Shown here piece by piece: positions 13,034-39,885 of a stretch of DNA of 64,000 bases; within the stretch, counting starts at the first letter, position 1, and every line of letters begins with the position of its first letter. The notes under the pieces were generated by a model. That model was given only the letters and a program-made list of their open reading frames with translations, had not been told where the DNA came from and did no database searches. The stretch is from Lepisosteus oculatus (Eukaryota > Chordata > Actinopteri > Semionotiformes > Lepisosteidae), in assembly GCF_040954835.1 (NCBI RefSeq), contig NC_090716.1, forward strand, positions 8,510,775 to 8,574,774. The letters are read 5' to 3'. The translations under genes were made by a program, and so were the position numbers.

Positions 13034-15071
13034 GGTCTGAACCAGAAGTGCTTACTGATGGCCAATGTCATTGAGATGTCCACCTAACATATCAGGTCTT
13101 GAAATCTCATTATTAAGTGGGTTACAGCACAGCATAGCACATTAAAAATATAAGGTCATTATCCACTGATAAAAATACTTCTATACTATACTAAAAATAC
13201 TATTCTTCTTCCGCCTTCTTAAAAGTTAATCTTGTCAGCCCATTAGACAGCACAGAAAAAAGTCAGTGGACTGAAAAGGAGTCAGAAAGTAGACAGTTGC
13301 ATTCATAGATCACAGAAGCAACAGAACACTACTATGTCAACCATATTTTTCATTGCAGAGTCTTAACCTTAAACAAAGGTTGATGGAGTTAGTTACAGTA
13401 TATCAATGGGTTTTAGCTAAAAATGCAGTTCCAATCCGAAAGAGAACTGAAAGAGAAGATGGCCATACAATAGAAAACCTATTTTGAAATATGTTTCTGA
13501 TAAAGCAGAAACTTGACAATGAACTACGTGGTTTCTCAAACAAGTTTATCTAATGTAAAGAGTTTTTTTTCCCCCTTGAGTGTGTATTACCTGTGCTTGG
13601 TTGTTTTTGATAAAACAGTTGTGAAATTTGTTTTAACAATGGAGTAGAAACATTACAGTGAACAAATATGGTTTCTTAAACATATCTAACTAAGAAAGCA
13701 CATTTTCTTCATGGGCCTTTGTTTTTTTATCTCAGGTATGAAATGAACCAAGGAGGAAAGAAATAAAATAAACAGAACATATATGAAGAAATCAAGGACT
13801 TCAGGATTCCTTCCTTCTCACAATGTCCATCACATTTGTGGCATTTCAAGCTTTCCTGTGATAATCCCAACCTTTTAACACTTTTTAAGGATCATCATTC
13901 ATACATTTTGAAAGATAAAAGTAAAACATGGAGGACATTTGTCCCGTCTGCTCGAGCAAACTGGTTTTTAAAACTGTTTTGTGCCAAAACAAGTTTTTCT
14001 TTTCTTCTTGCAGGTTCAACCAAGTCACTACCTGTGCACCTTTCACAACCCTGGCTGCAAAATAAGATCTCTTTGTGTAATACTACCCAAATGGAGTCTT
14101 CTGTGCCATGTTGCCTGGCAACAACACTACACCAAGGCACAGGCAGCTATTTGAAGAAGACAGCACAACTTGAAATAGGTTACATCTGCCCACCTTCCAG
14201 GCACTTGTTGTACTGCATTACTATTCAGAGTTAATACTGCTCCTGAAAGGAAGAGCATAAAAACCTTCTACACAGTTCCCTCTTGAGGTTCATGGCAAAT
14301 AAAACTCGTATGTATTTAAAGTTTATAGATATACCAGATACTGTATCACTATCAAGAGTATATATTTATTATTATTTGGATTAAAGAATAGTGAATGCTA
14401 TATTTTCAATGAAATAACTTTAGTGTTTTAAGACAAAGGCTTCAGTTCAGAAGTAATTTAACATTTTTGAAAATTCACACTGTAAAAAAATCCATAAGAA
14501 ATATAATTAGAGTAACATGAGCTTTAAAAATAAATTTTAAGCATACTGAGGTTTATCGTGTTTTCGGTTTTGTTCTTCCTTAAACACTGAAACAAGAACT
14601 TTTGTGTTCAGCTTGGACAAATCTACAATTAACCAGTCATGAACTTTGAAAGAGAATGAATGAAATGCCAGTGTTGACACAGTGTAATGTTATGTGGAGA
14701 TAATTTAGCATTCTCTTCCACGGCAAAACAGACACACCAAGCTTTGTTTAAGATGCTTTGGGCGTATTTATAAATCATCTACCGCCGTGATAATTAACAC
14801 CTGTTTTTTCCTAATGAGAACACAGCACAAAAACATTGGAAAGCGAAACTGCAGTGACTTGCAGGATACTAATTAAAGAGGCGCTAAAGAAATTTAAATG
14901 TTTTATTTCATGTTAAGAGTTGGTGGCATGGTGGTGCCAACTCTGGGTAAACCAAAACGTTTTTCTCTTTAAACCCTCTCTCATACAAATAAAAGAAAAC
15001 ACACAAACTTCCACAACATGACAATTTTCTCTTTTTTTGCAAACTAAACAGTTCTATACACATACAGTATA

Positions 15072-15369
15072 ATACTTCTTGCAGCGCTGGGCCTTGGGTT
15101 CAATTCCAGACCTGGGGTGCTATTTGAGTGGAGTTTGTACAGTATGCTCTCCTTGTGTTCAGATGGGTTTTCTGTGGGTGCGCCAGTTTCCTCCCACACT
15201 CCCAAAAAATATTGGTAGGTTAAGTGGCTTCTCCAAAAATGGGCCCTGTTGTAAATGTGTGCCTGCATGTGTGTGTCTGCCCTGTGTGGTGTGCCCTGCC
15301 TTGCACCAGGTCATTGCTGGTATAGGCTCTGGCTCCCCCATGACCCTGAGTTGAAGAAGTGGTTAGATG
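15072..15369 (+). repeat. tRNA-headed SINE, 5'-truncated
   Basis: Shows the family body: CTTGCAGCGCTGGGCCTTGG, GGTTCAATTCC (B-box-like), GACCTGGGGTGCTATTTG, CCAGTTTCCTCCCACACTCC, and the 3' end ATAGGCTCTGGCTCCCCCAT. The tRNA A-box side is missing. Small open frames on both strands here are by-products of the repeat. Confidence 0.8.
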
Positions 15370-17030
15370 TCAGGTGTTTGAATATCCAGTTTCAGATGAA
15401 TAGGGTAGTAAATTTAATGTGAAGGAAAACAGTTTATGAATACAGCCAGTTTTATTTTAAAAGAGGTCACTAAAATCATCCATCTAAATCTGGTATTTAT
15501 GGCTTACTAACTTTCAAGCTGTGTTGGTGTTAAGCACAGGTACTGTATCTAATTTAAAAAAAATATATACTGTATATATATATATTATGACCTGGTGGCT
15601 CTGTAGAAAGATTAGTGTTTTGCAAAATTACTTTTCATGATCAAAATTATTAGGTCCATCAAGGTCTTGACAGAGCCAAAAGAAAAAAATCAATGCAGTA
15701 ACTGCTGTGTTGCTTTTTGATTACTGAGAGAAAGCCCCATGTAGCTGTAATATATCACTGATGGTAGCAAGCAGGAATAAAGACATACACAGAGAAGCTA
15801 ACTTTAACATAAGTCAAGTTTCTGCGTTTTGCATTAGATCAATCCACCTCTAAGTGGACACTCGTGAACACCACTAAACAGACAGCCCAGAAAATAAAAG
15901 CATACATTACTAATAGGCTTTCACATTTCCAAGACAGAAGTGTAAATATTTCCAGATTTTATTTACAGTAAATATTCTTTCTTGCCAAGCCAGGTAACTT
16001 TCACAGTGGCAGTGCAGTCAATAGGATGGGTTGTTCTCTAATGAAAGGATTTCATTTGTGCCTCACTCAACATGTTTGAGATGCAAGTCTCTGGCTATAT
16101 GGAATACCAATAACATTCTCCTCAGCAACCAGTACATAAAACAGCTCCAACGCACTCAGGGAAGAGTAGAGGAGAATTACACAAGAACTTATCATTTCCT
16201 TTTTATTAAAATTAAGTTTATTTTCATATAACAATTCTCAAAGTACTGTACAACACTGTAGTAACAGGAAAGATTACATGTGATATTTTAAACTTCAGGA
16301 AGAACAAAAAGAATTCCTGATCTCATAGGGATGAGTATTCCATAAGCTTGGTACAGTACATATCAGCAGAAAGCTCCATGAACCACAGTCCTATTGAAGG
16401 GAGTAACTAAATTAGTGTCAGAGAGGACTGGTGTGCTAACTAGGAGCATAATTTATCAGGTCAGAACACATGGGGGTTCTGGTGGTTTAAAAATACCTAA
16501 GTTTTATCGGAGAAATCCTGGTATGATGATCCAAAAATGGCACACATAATTTGTAACTCTCGAAAATAAAATAAGCCAACATCAAAAGGTCTGTTTACAC
16601 CTTAGAAAAGTGGCATTTGGACAGAGATTACCTTTAAAATGGAAATAATTCCATCTCTTAATGCACATTGTGAATTATTGGCATGTGAATACAAACGCTC
16701 ATGTGCACAACAGGATTAGTGGTTTATTTATAGCCCTGGGAATGTCTGCAGTAAGGGAATACATTTTGCTTTATTCAAAAAGAATTTAAATACAGCTCTC
16801 AAAACTTTACAAGTAACCCTTCTTAACTGAATTGAATTTAATCAAACGGGACAAAAAAGGCATTTACATCTGTCAATCGAACGTTGACATATCCCAGGAG
16901 AAACCTGGAATTTCTCAAACTAGTTAGTTTTTTTTTTTGCTTTGAAAACTCCAAAGATGATGATACAGGAAAGTATAAATGTCCACTGTTGACAACAACA
17001 GTTCATAAATAAATCAGTAGAATCAAGAAT

Positions 17031-17345
17031 CCGTTCATTTTCACACCACTTTATCCAGTACAGGGTTGTAGGGGAGCCGGAGCCTGGCCTGGAAAGCAAT
17101 GGGCGCCTGGCAGGAAACTGCCTGAATGGGCTGCCAGTGTATCGCAGGGCACACACACTCACATTAACACCAGGGTCAACTTTCCAGAAGCCAGTTAACC
17201 TAACTTAACTGGACCATGGCAGAAAAACGAAGCACTCATGAAAGGAAAAATAAAAAGGAAAGCCTCAAGGGGAGAGTATACCAACCCCCTGTGTTCGTGT
17301 GGAATTGAACCCAGGACCCCAGCAGTGCTAACCGCTGTGACACCC
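17031..17345 (-). repeat. tRNA-headed SINE, nearly complete, reverse orientation
   Basis: On the minus strand it starts GGGTGTCACAGCGGTTAGCA and has the B-box-like GGTTCAATTCC. It ends in the family tail, seen on the plus strand as CACTTTATCCAGTACAGGGT. A central A-rich stretch of about 50 bp differs from the copies at 504 and 15072. Confidence 0.8.
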
Positions 17346-18149
17346 AACCCTGCAGAGTCATCTAAAATTAAATATTAATTTCTACAAATAACATTTTGTG
17401 AAACAAAATGCTGGCAGGCATTAAGAGGTCATATCACAGCCCTGAGAGTACGTTTGACTGTCACCAAATACTTACATCCATGCTGAGTCTTGCCTCTTCT
17501 GTTCTGTCTTTGATTACAGTATATTACCTGCAAACTTACAAGTGGAGATAAATAACTCCAGTGCACTTTAGAAAGTGGATAAGTATTAGCTGTAGCCAAA
17601 AACTGAAATAAAAGGGGTGTCATGATGACAGAAATACAAGAATTCAAACATTTAAATACATATAAACCTGCAACTTTCAAAGTCAAATATTGATTCTTAC
17701 ATTCTTTTAGGACACTGTAAACCAAGAGAAGATACAAGTCACTTATTTATTACTTCTTATAAAACACTTTCCCCATCTACACATGTAAGAAATTCCACTA
17801 GTTTTTCTACTTGGGATTCGATCACAAAGCTGTAACCACACACTCTGCACTGGTGATCATTAGGAAGAGTGGATTAATAGATTTCTTGAAATCATGTATT
17901 ATTATTATGATGTTCCTTATATTGGACTTCTTTGACCCTGGCTGTTAAAGGCTATAACCCAGGAATTTTCCTAAATTGCTAAATCATTAGACCTTAAAAA
18001 AAAAACTATTAAAACTGGTCCAACCAAGGCCAAATAAGAATAATAATTTTAATCAATGTATCACAGGCTATAAACTACTTACGATTTAAACAGACTTATA
18101 AACTGTACTTACACTACAGAGAAATCAAATGACATTAAAACAACACAAA

Positions 18150-21144
18150 CCATAAACAACGATTTTACTTGGTTTATTTTTTATTTCATTTTCTTATTTT
18201 TTTGTTTTGGTTTACAAACAAAGGCACCCATAAATTTTTCCTTGACACTGACAGTCGAGTAATAGGTTCCCTCCTTTTTCACCATTTTAAAATCACTGAA
18301 GAGAACGACTATTGTAGTTATACAGACACAGCAAGAACATTGAAGGGGGGATACATTCATTTAAGAACCCGGGCACTACACAGTAACATATTAGGCAGGA
18401 TACCTATACTGTACTGGGGCAAGAACATGTTACGATCACTTTGCAAGCAAAAAGGGTTTAAACCATATTTAACAACACTCCACACCAAAAATAAAAGAGA
18501 TTAATCTACCAAAAAATAAATAAAAGAGAATTTGAAGATTCGTGTTAATGCATGTGTATAATGACCCCCCTCAAGAATAACAGCACAAAACTGGAGAAAA
18601 CAAACTTCAATATGTGCTAATAGTTACTTTTTCCTCTAAATCTTTGGATTTACAGATGTAATACAATGTCATTACCTACCATTTTGATAACATTGAAAAT
18701 GTACAAGTCTGTTTAATTAAATCAAGGGAAACAAAAATGTTCTGAAAGCAAATGCTTCAAATTCATTTTCTTGTATTCAGCAAAACTAATACCCCACAGT
18801 GTATTAACTATGTACTGTATACATTTTAACTGGCTGAAGAAAAAAAGTTAACTGCGTACAAATTTTAAACCACCCAAAATGAAGAAAACTGACCATTCAA
18901 ATAAAAAAACAACAATCTGGTCACTGTTTCTTACATCAGATTTTAACATGGCTTCCAACCCACAACTACAAAGAAGTCACATTGACACTTTATTAAGGAA
19001 AAAAAATACAACAGGACATTAATCAACATCATTCTGAATATACAAATCATTAATTGCCACCAAACACATTAGTCATTTTATATAATTTTAACCTCTTCTT
19101 TCTTTAGGTGTAAAAGATTTCAGACTGAGGAGAACAACATTTCTATTTACATTCTTAAACACTAGCTACTGTAACAGTTGTAAAAGTTATTTTTAATTAG
19201 AGGGGGAAAAATCAGACAAGACTCCATGTGATTTCAGATGACTTCACATGGTCAAGATAAGCGCTAGGATATCTAAAAGGGATTTCATATATGTCTTAAG
19301 ACTGTTTTAGCGGCAAAAATACAGTACAAAGAAAAACTGGCTTTCTTGAAAAGGGTATACATTAGAAATTATCTGACAAGCTCAAATGCTATCATTATAG
19401 TTAACTCAGAATAATGTTTTTTTCTTTTTCTTTTTGTAAATAAATACATCACTTTTTATATTTTCTAAGCACAAAAATAAAAGTTTCTTCTATAACTCAG
19501 GTTTTAAACCTCTATCTAATCTTGTTTATTTTTAGCTACCTAAATAGAGTTTTACACAAAGTGATTAGAAAACATAGATCTGATTGCTCTTTTTCACATT
19601 TTTAGACATCTGAAAAAAAATCAGGCATAATTCACACACCTTCCAAAAGCCTTTTAGTATCTACAGGTCTCCAGGCTAGTATTACAGCGCTGTTTCAACA
19701 AGCAAGTCAAAATGGAAAGCTCTCCTTTGTGATACACATAAGTGCATGTTACAATGCAAGCACAAAGCCTAATGTTCACTTTCCAGAGTATGACAAAAAA
19801 TAAACACATATATGTAAAAAAAAAAAAGATCAACAGTATTTTAAATCCAAGAATCCTGGCAAATATATATACTAAGTGAAGGGTAAACTTTGAGTGTAAA
19901 GCTAAAAAACACAAGTATCACCCTCCACTTTTGAGTGGTCTCAAACTCTTTTAAACAAGCATTTACCCATTAACCCTACCGTATATATAGAGTATGTGCT
20001 TATATTTGAAAATACACTGAAAGCCAAAAGGGAAAGACACTCCTGTCATTCAACTTTGAATTTAATATATAGTCACACATTTTGGCTCACCACTTGTATA
20101 AGTATACTAATAGAATCAGCGAAGGAGATACAGTAAATACATCCCTTACCTAGCTGTTTGGACCAAGCCCAAATCTGACAAGAGATATTCCTAATGCCCA
20201 GAGTGCCTATGTCCCTGGGCTGGAAATAAGTGCTATATGCAAGGGAAAGGAGCTACTGATACTTATAGAAAACAAACAAATACATTAACAAAACCATATA
20301 GAACTAAGCAACATCTACTGTAAGTGATATCCTGAGCAACACAACTAAAGGATTTATGGCCAAACACTTCTTTAGATGACATTAAACTTAAAGCTGCTGA
20401 AACAGTACATTTTAGTTCCTTTATCCCATTCACCCCCTTTGAAAAAACAGGTTCTAATGTATTAAGAAAGTAGCATATTTGCTCAAATTAATATTGGTTC
20501 TTCAGCAATATAGGTTTGTTGACTAAATCAACTTCTAAAAGGTCTTTTAATTAATAACAGCAAAAGAAAAGGCTAGGAATATGTAAAGATGTGCAGCGTA
20601 ATGAAATAAAGATGGAAAAATGAAAGAACAGAAACAGACCAAAATACACAGTAATTTCAATAATGATACATGCATCTTATTCACTCCACCATTTGCTCTC
20701 ACTAAGAATTCAGAACTGAAAATCACTGCTATCAGCAACCCCAATGCTAGAAAGAACAGCAGTTAACTACTGTCACCCCAGAAGAAGCAGCCCGGCATTT
20801 CATGCAAATGAAAAACAATGCCTGCAGACATCAGCATAGTTTAAAGCACTATAAGTTCAATATTCAAATGTACAATATCCGCAAAGGCTCTCTCTGAAGT
20901 CAGTAGAACTAATATACATTATAGGGCACTTCCAGGACTTTAAACCTAGTCAGATTTGTGTTTTCTACATTTACCGTCATTTACCGTTTAAGGTCATGTT
21001 AAATAACTTACAGACAGAGAACACGCATAGAAGAAATTAGGTGTCACATTGTCAGTACAGCGACCAAATACCAACAACAATGTCCAGGCTGTGTAAAGCA
21101 TTTCATCAAATGCATAGCTTTCTGGGGGCATAGCGTGGCACTTC
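18150..21144 (-). other. Probable long 3' UTR of the FAR gene
   Basis: About 3 kb between the FAR stop codon and a plausible cleavage signal. On the minus strand AATAAA (18178-18173) is followed within about 30 nt by a GT-rich run (GTTGTTTATGGTTTGTGTTG), the usual downstream element. The stretch has no coding signal and no SINE. Mammalian FAR1 also has a long 3' UTR. The end point is inferred. Confidence 0.45.
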
Positions 21145-34270
<13,126 letters not shown>

Positions 34271-34492
34271 TGTGCCCGTGGCAACCTTGCTGAAGTGTAT
34301 CTCCCTGAAGGAATAAAAGCAGAATGGCAACTTAGCATTATCTCAACATTTCATACATTTCATACATTTATACAAACAAAACAAAACATTGTCATGTACA
34401 TGCTTCTTATGCAATTGTGAAGTGATGGAAAGTTTTTGTTTTTTTCTCTGAACCCTGGGATAGTCACAGAAGTGTAAGGTATGAATTGCCAG

Positions 34493-35038
34493 AAGCCATA
34501 TCACACTGCAGCTCACAGCTGGCAACCCACTGAAGCTAAGCAGGTGTGAGCCTGGTCAGTACCTGGATGGGAGACCTTCTGGGAAAACAGTACCTGGATG
34601 GGAGACCTTCTGGGAAAACTAAGGTTGCTGCTGGAAGAGGTGTTAGTGGGTCCTAATGCCCCAGTATAGTGACAGGGACACTATACTGTAAAAAGGCACT
34701 GTCCTTTGGATGAGACGTAAAACCGAGGTCCTGACTCTCTGTGGTCATTAAAAATCCCAGGGCGTTTCTTGAAAAGAGTAGGGGTGTACCCCCGGCGTCC
34801 TGGCCAAATTTCCCATTCTCCCTTATCAATCATCCCCATCTATGAATTGGCTTCATTACTCTGCTCTCCTCCCCACTGATAGCTGGTGTGTGGGGAGTAC
34901 AGGCGCACTATGGCTGCCGTCGCATCATCCAGGTGGGGCTGCACATTGGTGGTGGTGGAGGGGAGTCCACATTACCTGTAAAATCCTTTGAGTGGAGTGT
35001 CCAGAAAAGCGCTATATAAGTATAAGCAATTATTATTA
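34493..35038 (+). repeat. 5S-rRNA-headed SINE (SINE3 type), near full length
   Basis: The head reproduces 5S rRNA internal-promoter landmarks: GCCATATCAC near the start, GAAGCTAAGCAGG (box A) and TGGATGGGAGACC (box C). The body runs through GGTCCTGACTCTCTGTGGTC and GGCGCACTATGGCTGCCGTC. The tail GTCCAGAAAAGCGCTATATA plus ATT repeats resembles L2-type LINE 3' ends. A 31-bp unit containing box C is duplicated exactly at 34557-34587 and 34588-34618. Related partial copies lie at 45576-45742 and 52506-53056. Confidence 0.88.
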
Positions 35039-36506
35039 AGGTAAAAAAAGGAAAAAAATATTACTGTAGGTTTGTAGGTTTTTTCGGTTTTAAACAAAGT
35101 GATGGAATGTAATAAATTCTTTAAAAGACCACTGAAACATATTCTATTGTTTAAATGCATTATAAACAAAAAATTATAGTCATAAAATGGACTGAGAACA
35201 TTTTCAAAAAGCAGTTAAAAAACAGTATAATACTATCTTAAAAGTCCAAACATTTTTATTACGAACGTGCAACTACTTTCAGCAAGTAAAATAGGACAGT
35301 CAGTATCCTGCTCAGATACTGCATGCTCCCAATCAGCAGTTGTGTTAATTATTACCCTGTAAAGACAAACTAATCTGATTCTAGATAACCTCAGTTTCAC
35401 TGAAGAGGCAAATGCTGATAACAAGTAAGGCTGAAAGTTTTTTCAGACCCAATCAAGCCATATAAAATATAAATATTATGTATCTGGATGATAAAAGCTT
35501 AGTAGTAGATAACTGTCCTGAATTGAAGCGCATCTGTAAAATATTAATATTAATTAAAATATATATATATAAAATAAATAATAATTTAAAGTTTAATAGC
35601 TTTTAGATGTGACAAGGTGTAGGCCCACAGCTCCCACCAATGTCAGAATCCAGCAAGTATTCTAGGTCTCCAAGTCAAACAGCTGACGGCCGTGGAGATG
35701 GATTAAATTGATCCAGTTAAAAACTAAGTGGATCCCTTTAACACTTCTCCCAGGAGAGGAGTTGTTTTTTTTTTACTTATGGAGAAACCTGCTTGACCCT
35801 AAGTACTGCAAGAAAGTCTTGAAAGGCAAAACCAGTTAGTAATATTTAAATATTTTTGTATAATATTTTTGTTTGCTCACGATTCCCAGCCTGTTCATCT
35901 GCATGGAAAAGCACAGTAAAATGTCAGGAGGTTTTGCCCTTGCCAGGAAACCCTCATGCTTCTGTCACTGTAGACTGATCAGAAGTTATCATTTCACTAT
36001 ACTGTATAGTGAATGTGATATTATTAAAGATGCAGGCTTCATTTTTTCAAAAATGCAGGCATATCTTACTTCTGTCAATTTGATTTGTTATTTCAAAACT
36101 TACTTGGTCTCAACTTTATGATACTAAAGAAACCATCCTGGAATAAAAAAATACTTTTTGCTTACATTTCTCTTTTACATACTGCAGCAGTTTGCAGGTA
36201 CTGTAATGCTATTTTAGCAGTGCCACTTTGTTGGAGGCAGTAGTCAATGCTTTAATGCATAACTTTTCTGCCAAGCTACAACAACAGTAGGAACCTAAAA
36301 CAAGCAGATCTGGAGCCAAATAAAACAGACCCTATTGTAAACCAAACAAAGCACACCCCAATGTAGAAATTAACTCACCAAACAGTACATGGGATGAGTT
36401 TACAAGAAACATGCAAAAAAGATAAACATCATTTAATGTCTACAACAACTGTATACCAAACATTTTATAAGCAGTCATGAGAGAACGATTTCTCCAGAAA
36501 TATGTA

Positions 36507-36779
36507 CAGTGCCATACAAAAGTACTGTATCTATGCCCTTCCAATGGTCAAAATTTTGTGACATTAAAACATATGCATTTGTGACATATGCATACACATT
36601 TTTTAAACTTAATATTTTATTCAAACCTGAATGCCCTAACTAAAGACGTCCAACAGTACAAGATGTTACGGTACGTCAGCAAAACCTAAAGAGAACAGAA
36701 AATGAAATATGGCAATGGTATAAGTATTTAGGCCCCTGAACTCAATGTCTGGTGACAATTCAACTGTAGCAAGGCACTG
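36507..36779. mobile_element. Tc1/mariner-like MITE
   Basis: Starts CAGTGCCATACAAAAGTACT and ends GCAAGGCACTG, with TA on both sides (36505-36506 and 36780-36781), as Tc1/mariner insertions have. The left end resembles fish Tc1 ends, including TCAAAATTTTGTGACATTAA. At 273 bp it has no transposase and is non-autonomous. Confidence 0.65.
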
Positions 36780-38317
36780 TACAGTTTATGTAGGCCAGTA
36801 CATGAGATTAATTCTTTACATAACTAAGACCTCAAAAGATTTTCACTGTTCTAAAGATGAGAGAGGCGATTAATGATCGATGGTGGTGTAGTAACTGAAG
36901 AGACATTTAATTATCCCCCAAAATAACAAACAATACTAAAGGGGGTCTGTAAACACTTTAAGCAGGGCAGAACTGTAAATGGACTCAATGCTACAAGACG
37001 ACTTAGAGGGAGTGCCTTGTGTGTCATGGTGAAGCACATTCTTCTTTCACTGGATTCCTACCCTGAATACGCATCATATACATGCTTTTGTGGCATGAAG
37101 AAATGCCAAGTTTAAAACTCCACCTTCTGTTCACAAATTTTTCCACCTCAACTGTCCTATGTACAGACACAAATAAACAAATAACAACTAAGTATGATTC
37201 AGACATATTTTAGAAATGTAGGACTATTAATGACCCCACCACCACCAACCCTGCACCCCGGCCCTGATGTTAAAACTAATAATTCAATACAGGCTTAAAT
37301 GCCAAGTGTATAACAGGAACCATATGTTGCAGGGGAATCTGAAAAATAGGAAAAATAAAAACAGTGTGCTGTTTGCCGAGACCAGTAACCTTGAAAGCCA
37401 TACCTTTTGGCTCAGAAGCAAAAGGAATATCCAACTTATATGGACTCACAATAGACAACTGGCTGTGGTGTCAAAATATGCAAAAGAGTACATCCTGCGG
37501 GACTTTCATGCTGACAGCAGCTATGTCTTTGCTGTGGAGAGCAGAGTTAGTTATTTCTGCCTGCCAACGGTTTGAAGCTGTGTGTGCTTCCCAAGAAATA
37601 TGCTGCAGTTATTCCAGATGGGAAATAACCTGTATGGTGAATGTAGTGGGGGAGACAAGAACTTGAGAAAGACACACAAAAAGAATCTGCTTCCAGCTGT
37701 CTCCAGTAGCTTCTGAAATACTGATGCTTCCATGCTGAGGAAAGCAAAAAAAAATACATAAGTTTCCTGTTAAAAAACGGTGACAGAACAGGAAAGATAT
37801 AGTATGGGCTTAATTTAAGCACAAAAAATATTTAATGCATTTTTACTTATTCTATGGATAGGATCTATGCAACATAGGTTCGTTTCTTTTAAATAACTTC
37901 AGTTTTGCATGTTGTTTCAGCAAGTAGGAGAATCGCTAATCCTTAGATAACACCATAGCAAGTTCCAGTTGAACCCCCCATCTTATTTGAATAAATGTTT
38001 CATTGAAGGCAGTAATGAAACATATCAGAAAAGCCCTGGAACCTTTATTTTCATATTTTATTTCTATACTATTAGAGGACAAGAAAGGGAGTACCAGTTA
38101 ACAATATAAATTGAATATTGCCATGTTTCTTCCATTCAGACAAGCTTTTTCTCAACTGTTGTTCCATATTATCTTCTCAATTTACTTGGTTGGCACTGAA
38201 ATGGGAGTCTGGGTCGAATAATATTTAATATCTAGTCAAAAAAGGTTATTTATCTAGTTATGGTGCAGACAATTAGCAGAACAGGTGGGACTTTCCACTT
38301 TCACTCTTTTAAATTTC

Positions 38318-38596
38318 GGGCGGAGCGGTGGCTCTGTGGCTCAGGATCTGCGCCTGTGACTGGAAGGTTGCCGGTTCAAATCCTGCAGCTGGCAGAGGGA
38401 TCCTACTCCGTTGGGCCCCTGAGCAAGGCCCTTAACCCCAACTGCTCCAGGGGTGCTGTACAATGGCTGACCCTGCGCTCTGACCCCAGGCTCTCTTCCT
38501 ATCTGTGTGTCTGTCTGTCTCATGGAGAGCAAGCTAGGGTTTGTGAAAAGATAATTCCTAATGCAAGAAATTGTAAAGGGTTAATAAAGTGATGTT
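38318..38596 (+). repeat. tRNA-headed SINE, second family
   Basis: The head GGGCGGAGCGGTGGCTCTGT carries an A-box-like segment, then the B box GGTTCAAATCC (38373-38383). The body includes GGGCCCCTGAGCAAGGCCCT and ATGGCTGACCCTGCGCTCTG. It ends TTGTAAAGGGTTAATAAAGT. A fragment of the same family lies near 44.1 kb on the minus strand. Not a functional tRNA gene: no cloverleaf 3' half. Confidence 0.82.
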
Positions 38597-39765
38597 AAAC
38601 GTTTAGAAAGAGTCCATTTCTGTCCTTTTACGATATGAAAAAGGTACATTTAATTATGTTATTTTAATATTCTAAAGAATCTCCATAGGAAAACATTTAG
38701 TTTAGTAAAAAATAGAGATCTTTTAATCCTCCACCACAAAAACAAAGTCAGCACATTGTGAGTGCACACAGACTATACCTGGTCTGCAATAATACAGTAA
38801 AATGTAATGAAATTTAGATTTGCATCTCACATTTGGGATCTGGACTTGACCACACCAAGAATGGCTTTTTCATTTCCATTTTCACATTACAAAACACTGA
38901 ACAACAGCTCAACATTTTCCACAATGAAAGTGGTACAATATATATGTATTCTCAAATATACATTATGTTAAATAAATCATTTATGACAACAATAAATCAA
39001 GCATCAATATCTAATCCTGCGCAGAAATGCTAGCATAAGTGTCATAGGATCAGATACAATGATCTCAGTAGAATGAATTTAGGCTGCCATACTACTACTT
39101 TGTTATAACTGTTTGTTATACCAGCTGTAACAAACAGGAATAAAAGCGTTAGGTTGAGGTTGTTGAGGTTGTTGTTACTTCGTCTGACGAAGAGGTTTCT
39201 AATGCCAGACAGTTTTATTATAAATAAAAATGTTTCTTGAACATGCATAGTTTTGAGATACATATTCACAAAATCTCTACTGTACAACACTAATAACACA
39301 AAGACACAGAGTGTGTGGACCCACAACTATTCCTAACAAAACACAGACAGACCTAGAGCTTTTGAGTCTCTAAAATACACCCAAACAAACCTCATTTGCT
39401 ATTCTTAATACCGAAAGGCACAGGTTTGTGAATGGGTCTGTCATAAGACTGGCGGTAATGAAATCAAAATCTTGTGACTACGAAAAAAAAATTCAAAAAG
39501 TTTTAGCCATGCCTTTTCTCCAAAGGCATGTGTAACTTTTTAGTGAAATGGTTTCCTAAAAGGAAAATCAAGATATTGGTAATGGTCCCAGACAGCACTA
39601 CCACTGAATGGACTTTTATCACTGCAATATTTAAACTAAATTAAACAAATGAAATGCTCTTTAAGAAAATGTATGCAAATATTAAGATGCATTGAGACTA
39701 GGACAGTTCACTATACAACACAAACTTTAGCCTAAATCTGGAAAATGAAAAGACGAGACATGGTC

Positions 39766-39885
39766 AGGGGCAGCAGTGTGGAGCAGTGGTCAGAGTTCTG
39801 GACATCAAACTAGAAGTTTGTGGGTTCAAATCCAAAGTGAAACACTCCTGTTCCACCCGAATCTTTAGACTGAAGCATCAACCAA
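39766..39885 (+). repeat. tRNA-headed SINE fragment
   Basis: GGGGCAGCAGTGTGGAGCAG, TGGTCAGAGTTCTGGACATC and GTGGGTTCAAATCC give A- and B-box-like parts. After that comes ATCTTTAGACTGAAGCATCA with no clear tail. Probably a third SINE family, or a diverged copy. Confidence 0.55.

Larger units (their letters stand above)
10657..18150. other. Intergenic region between the protease and FAR genes
   Basis: I find no convincing gene here. Content is AT-rich single-copy DNA with SINE copies near 12.9, 15.1 and 17.0 kb and a short TA repeat near 15.56-15.59 kb. The longest open frame (13836-14234, plus strand) shows no domain, no splice context and no recognisable family, and is treated as chance. ERGIC2, which lies between FAR2 and OVCH1 in mammals, is not recognisable here. 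Confidence 0.6.

Noticed and set aside
13836-14234. 132-residue open frame in the intergenic region
   Set aside because: No domain, no low-complexity-free conserved motif, overlaps an opposite-strand open frame, and lacks promoter or splice context.
34493-34620. True 5S rRNA gene
   Set aside because: Only the promoter-bearing part of 5S is kept, with a duplication and a SINE body following; it is a SINE head.
38318-38390. Functional tRNA genes at SINE heads (also 504 and 17345)
   Set aside because: A and B boxes are present but the 3' half of a cloverleaf is absent, and the sequences run on into SINE bodies.
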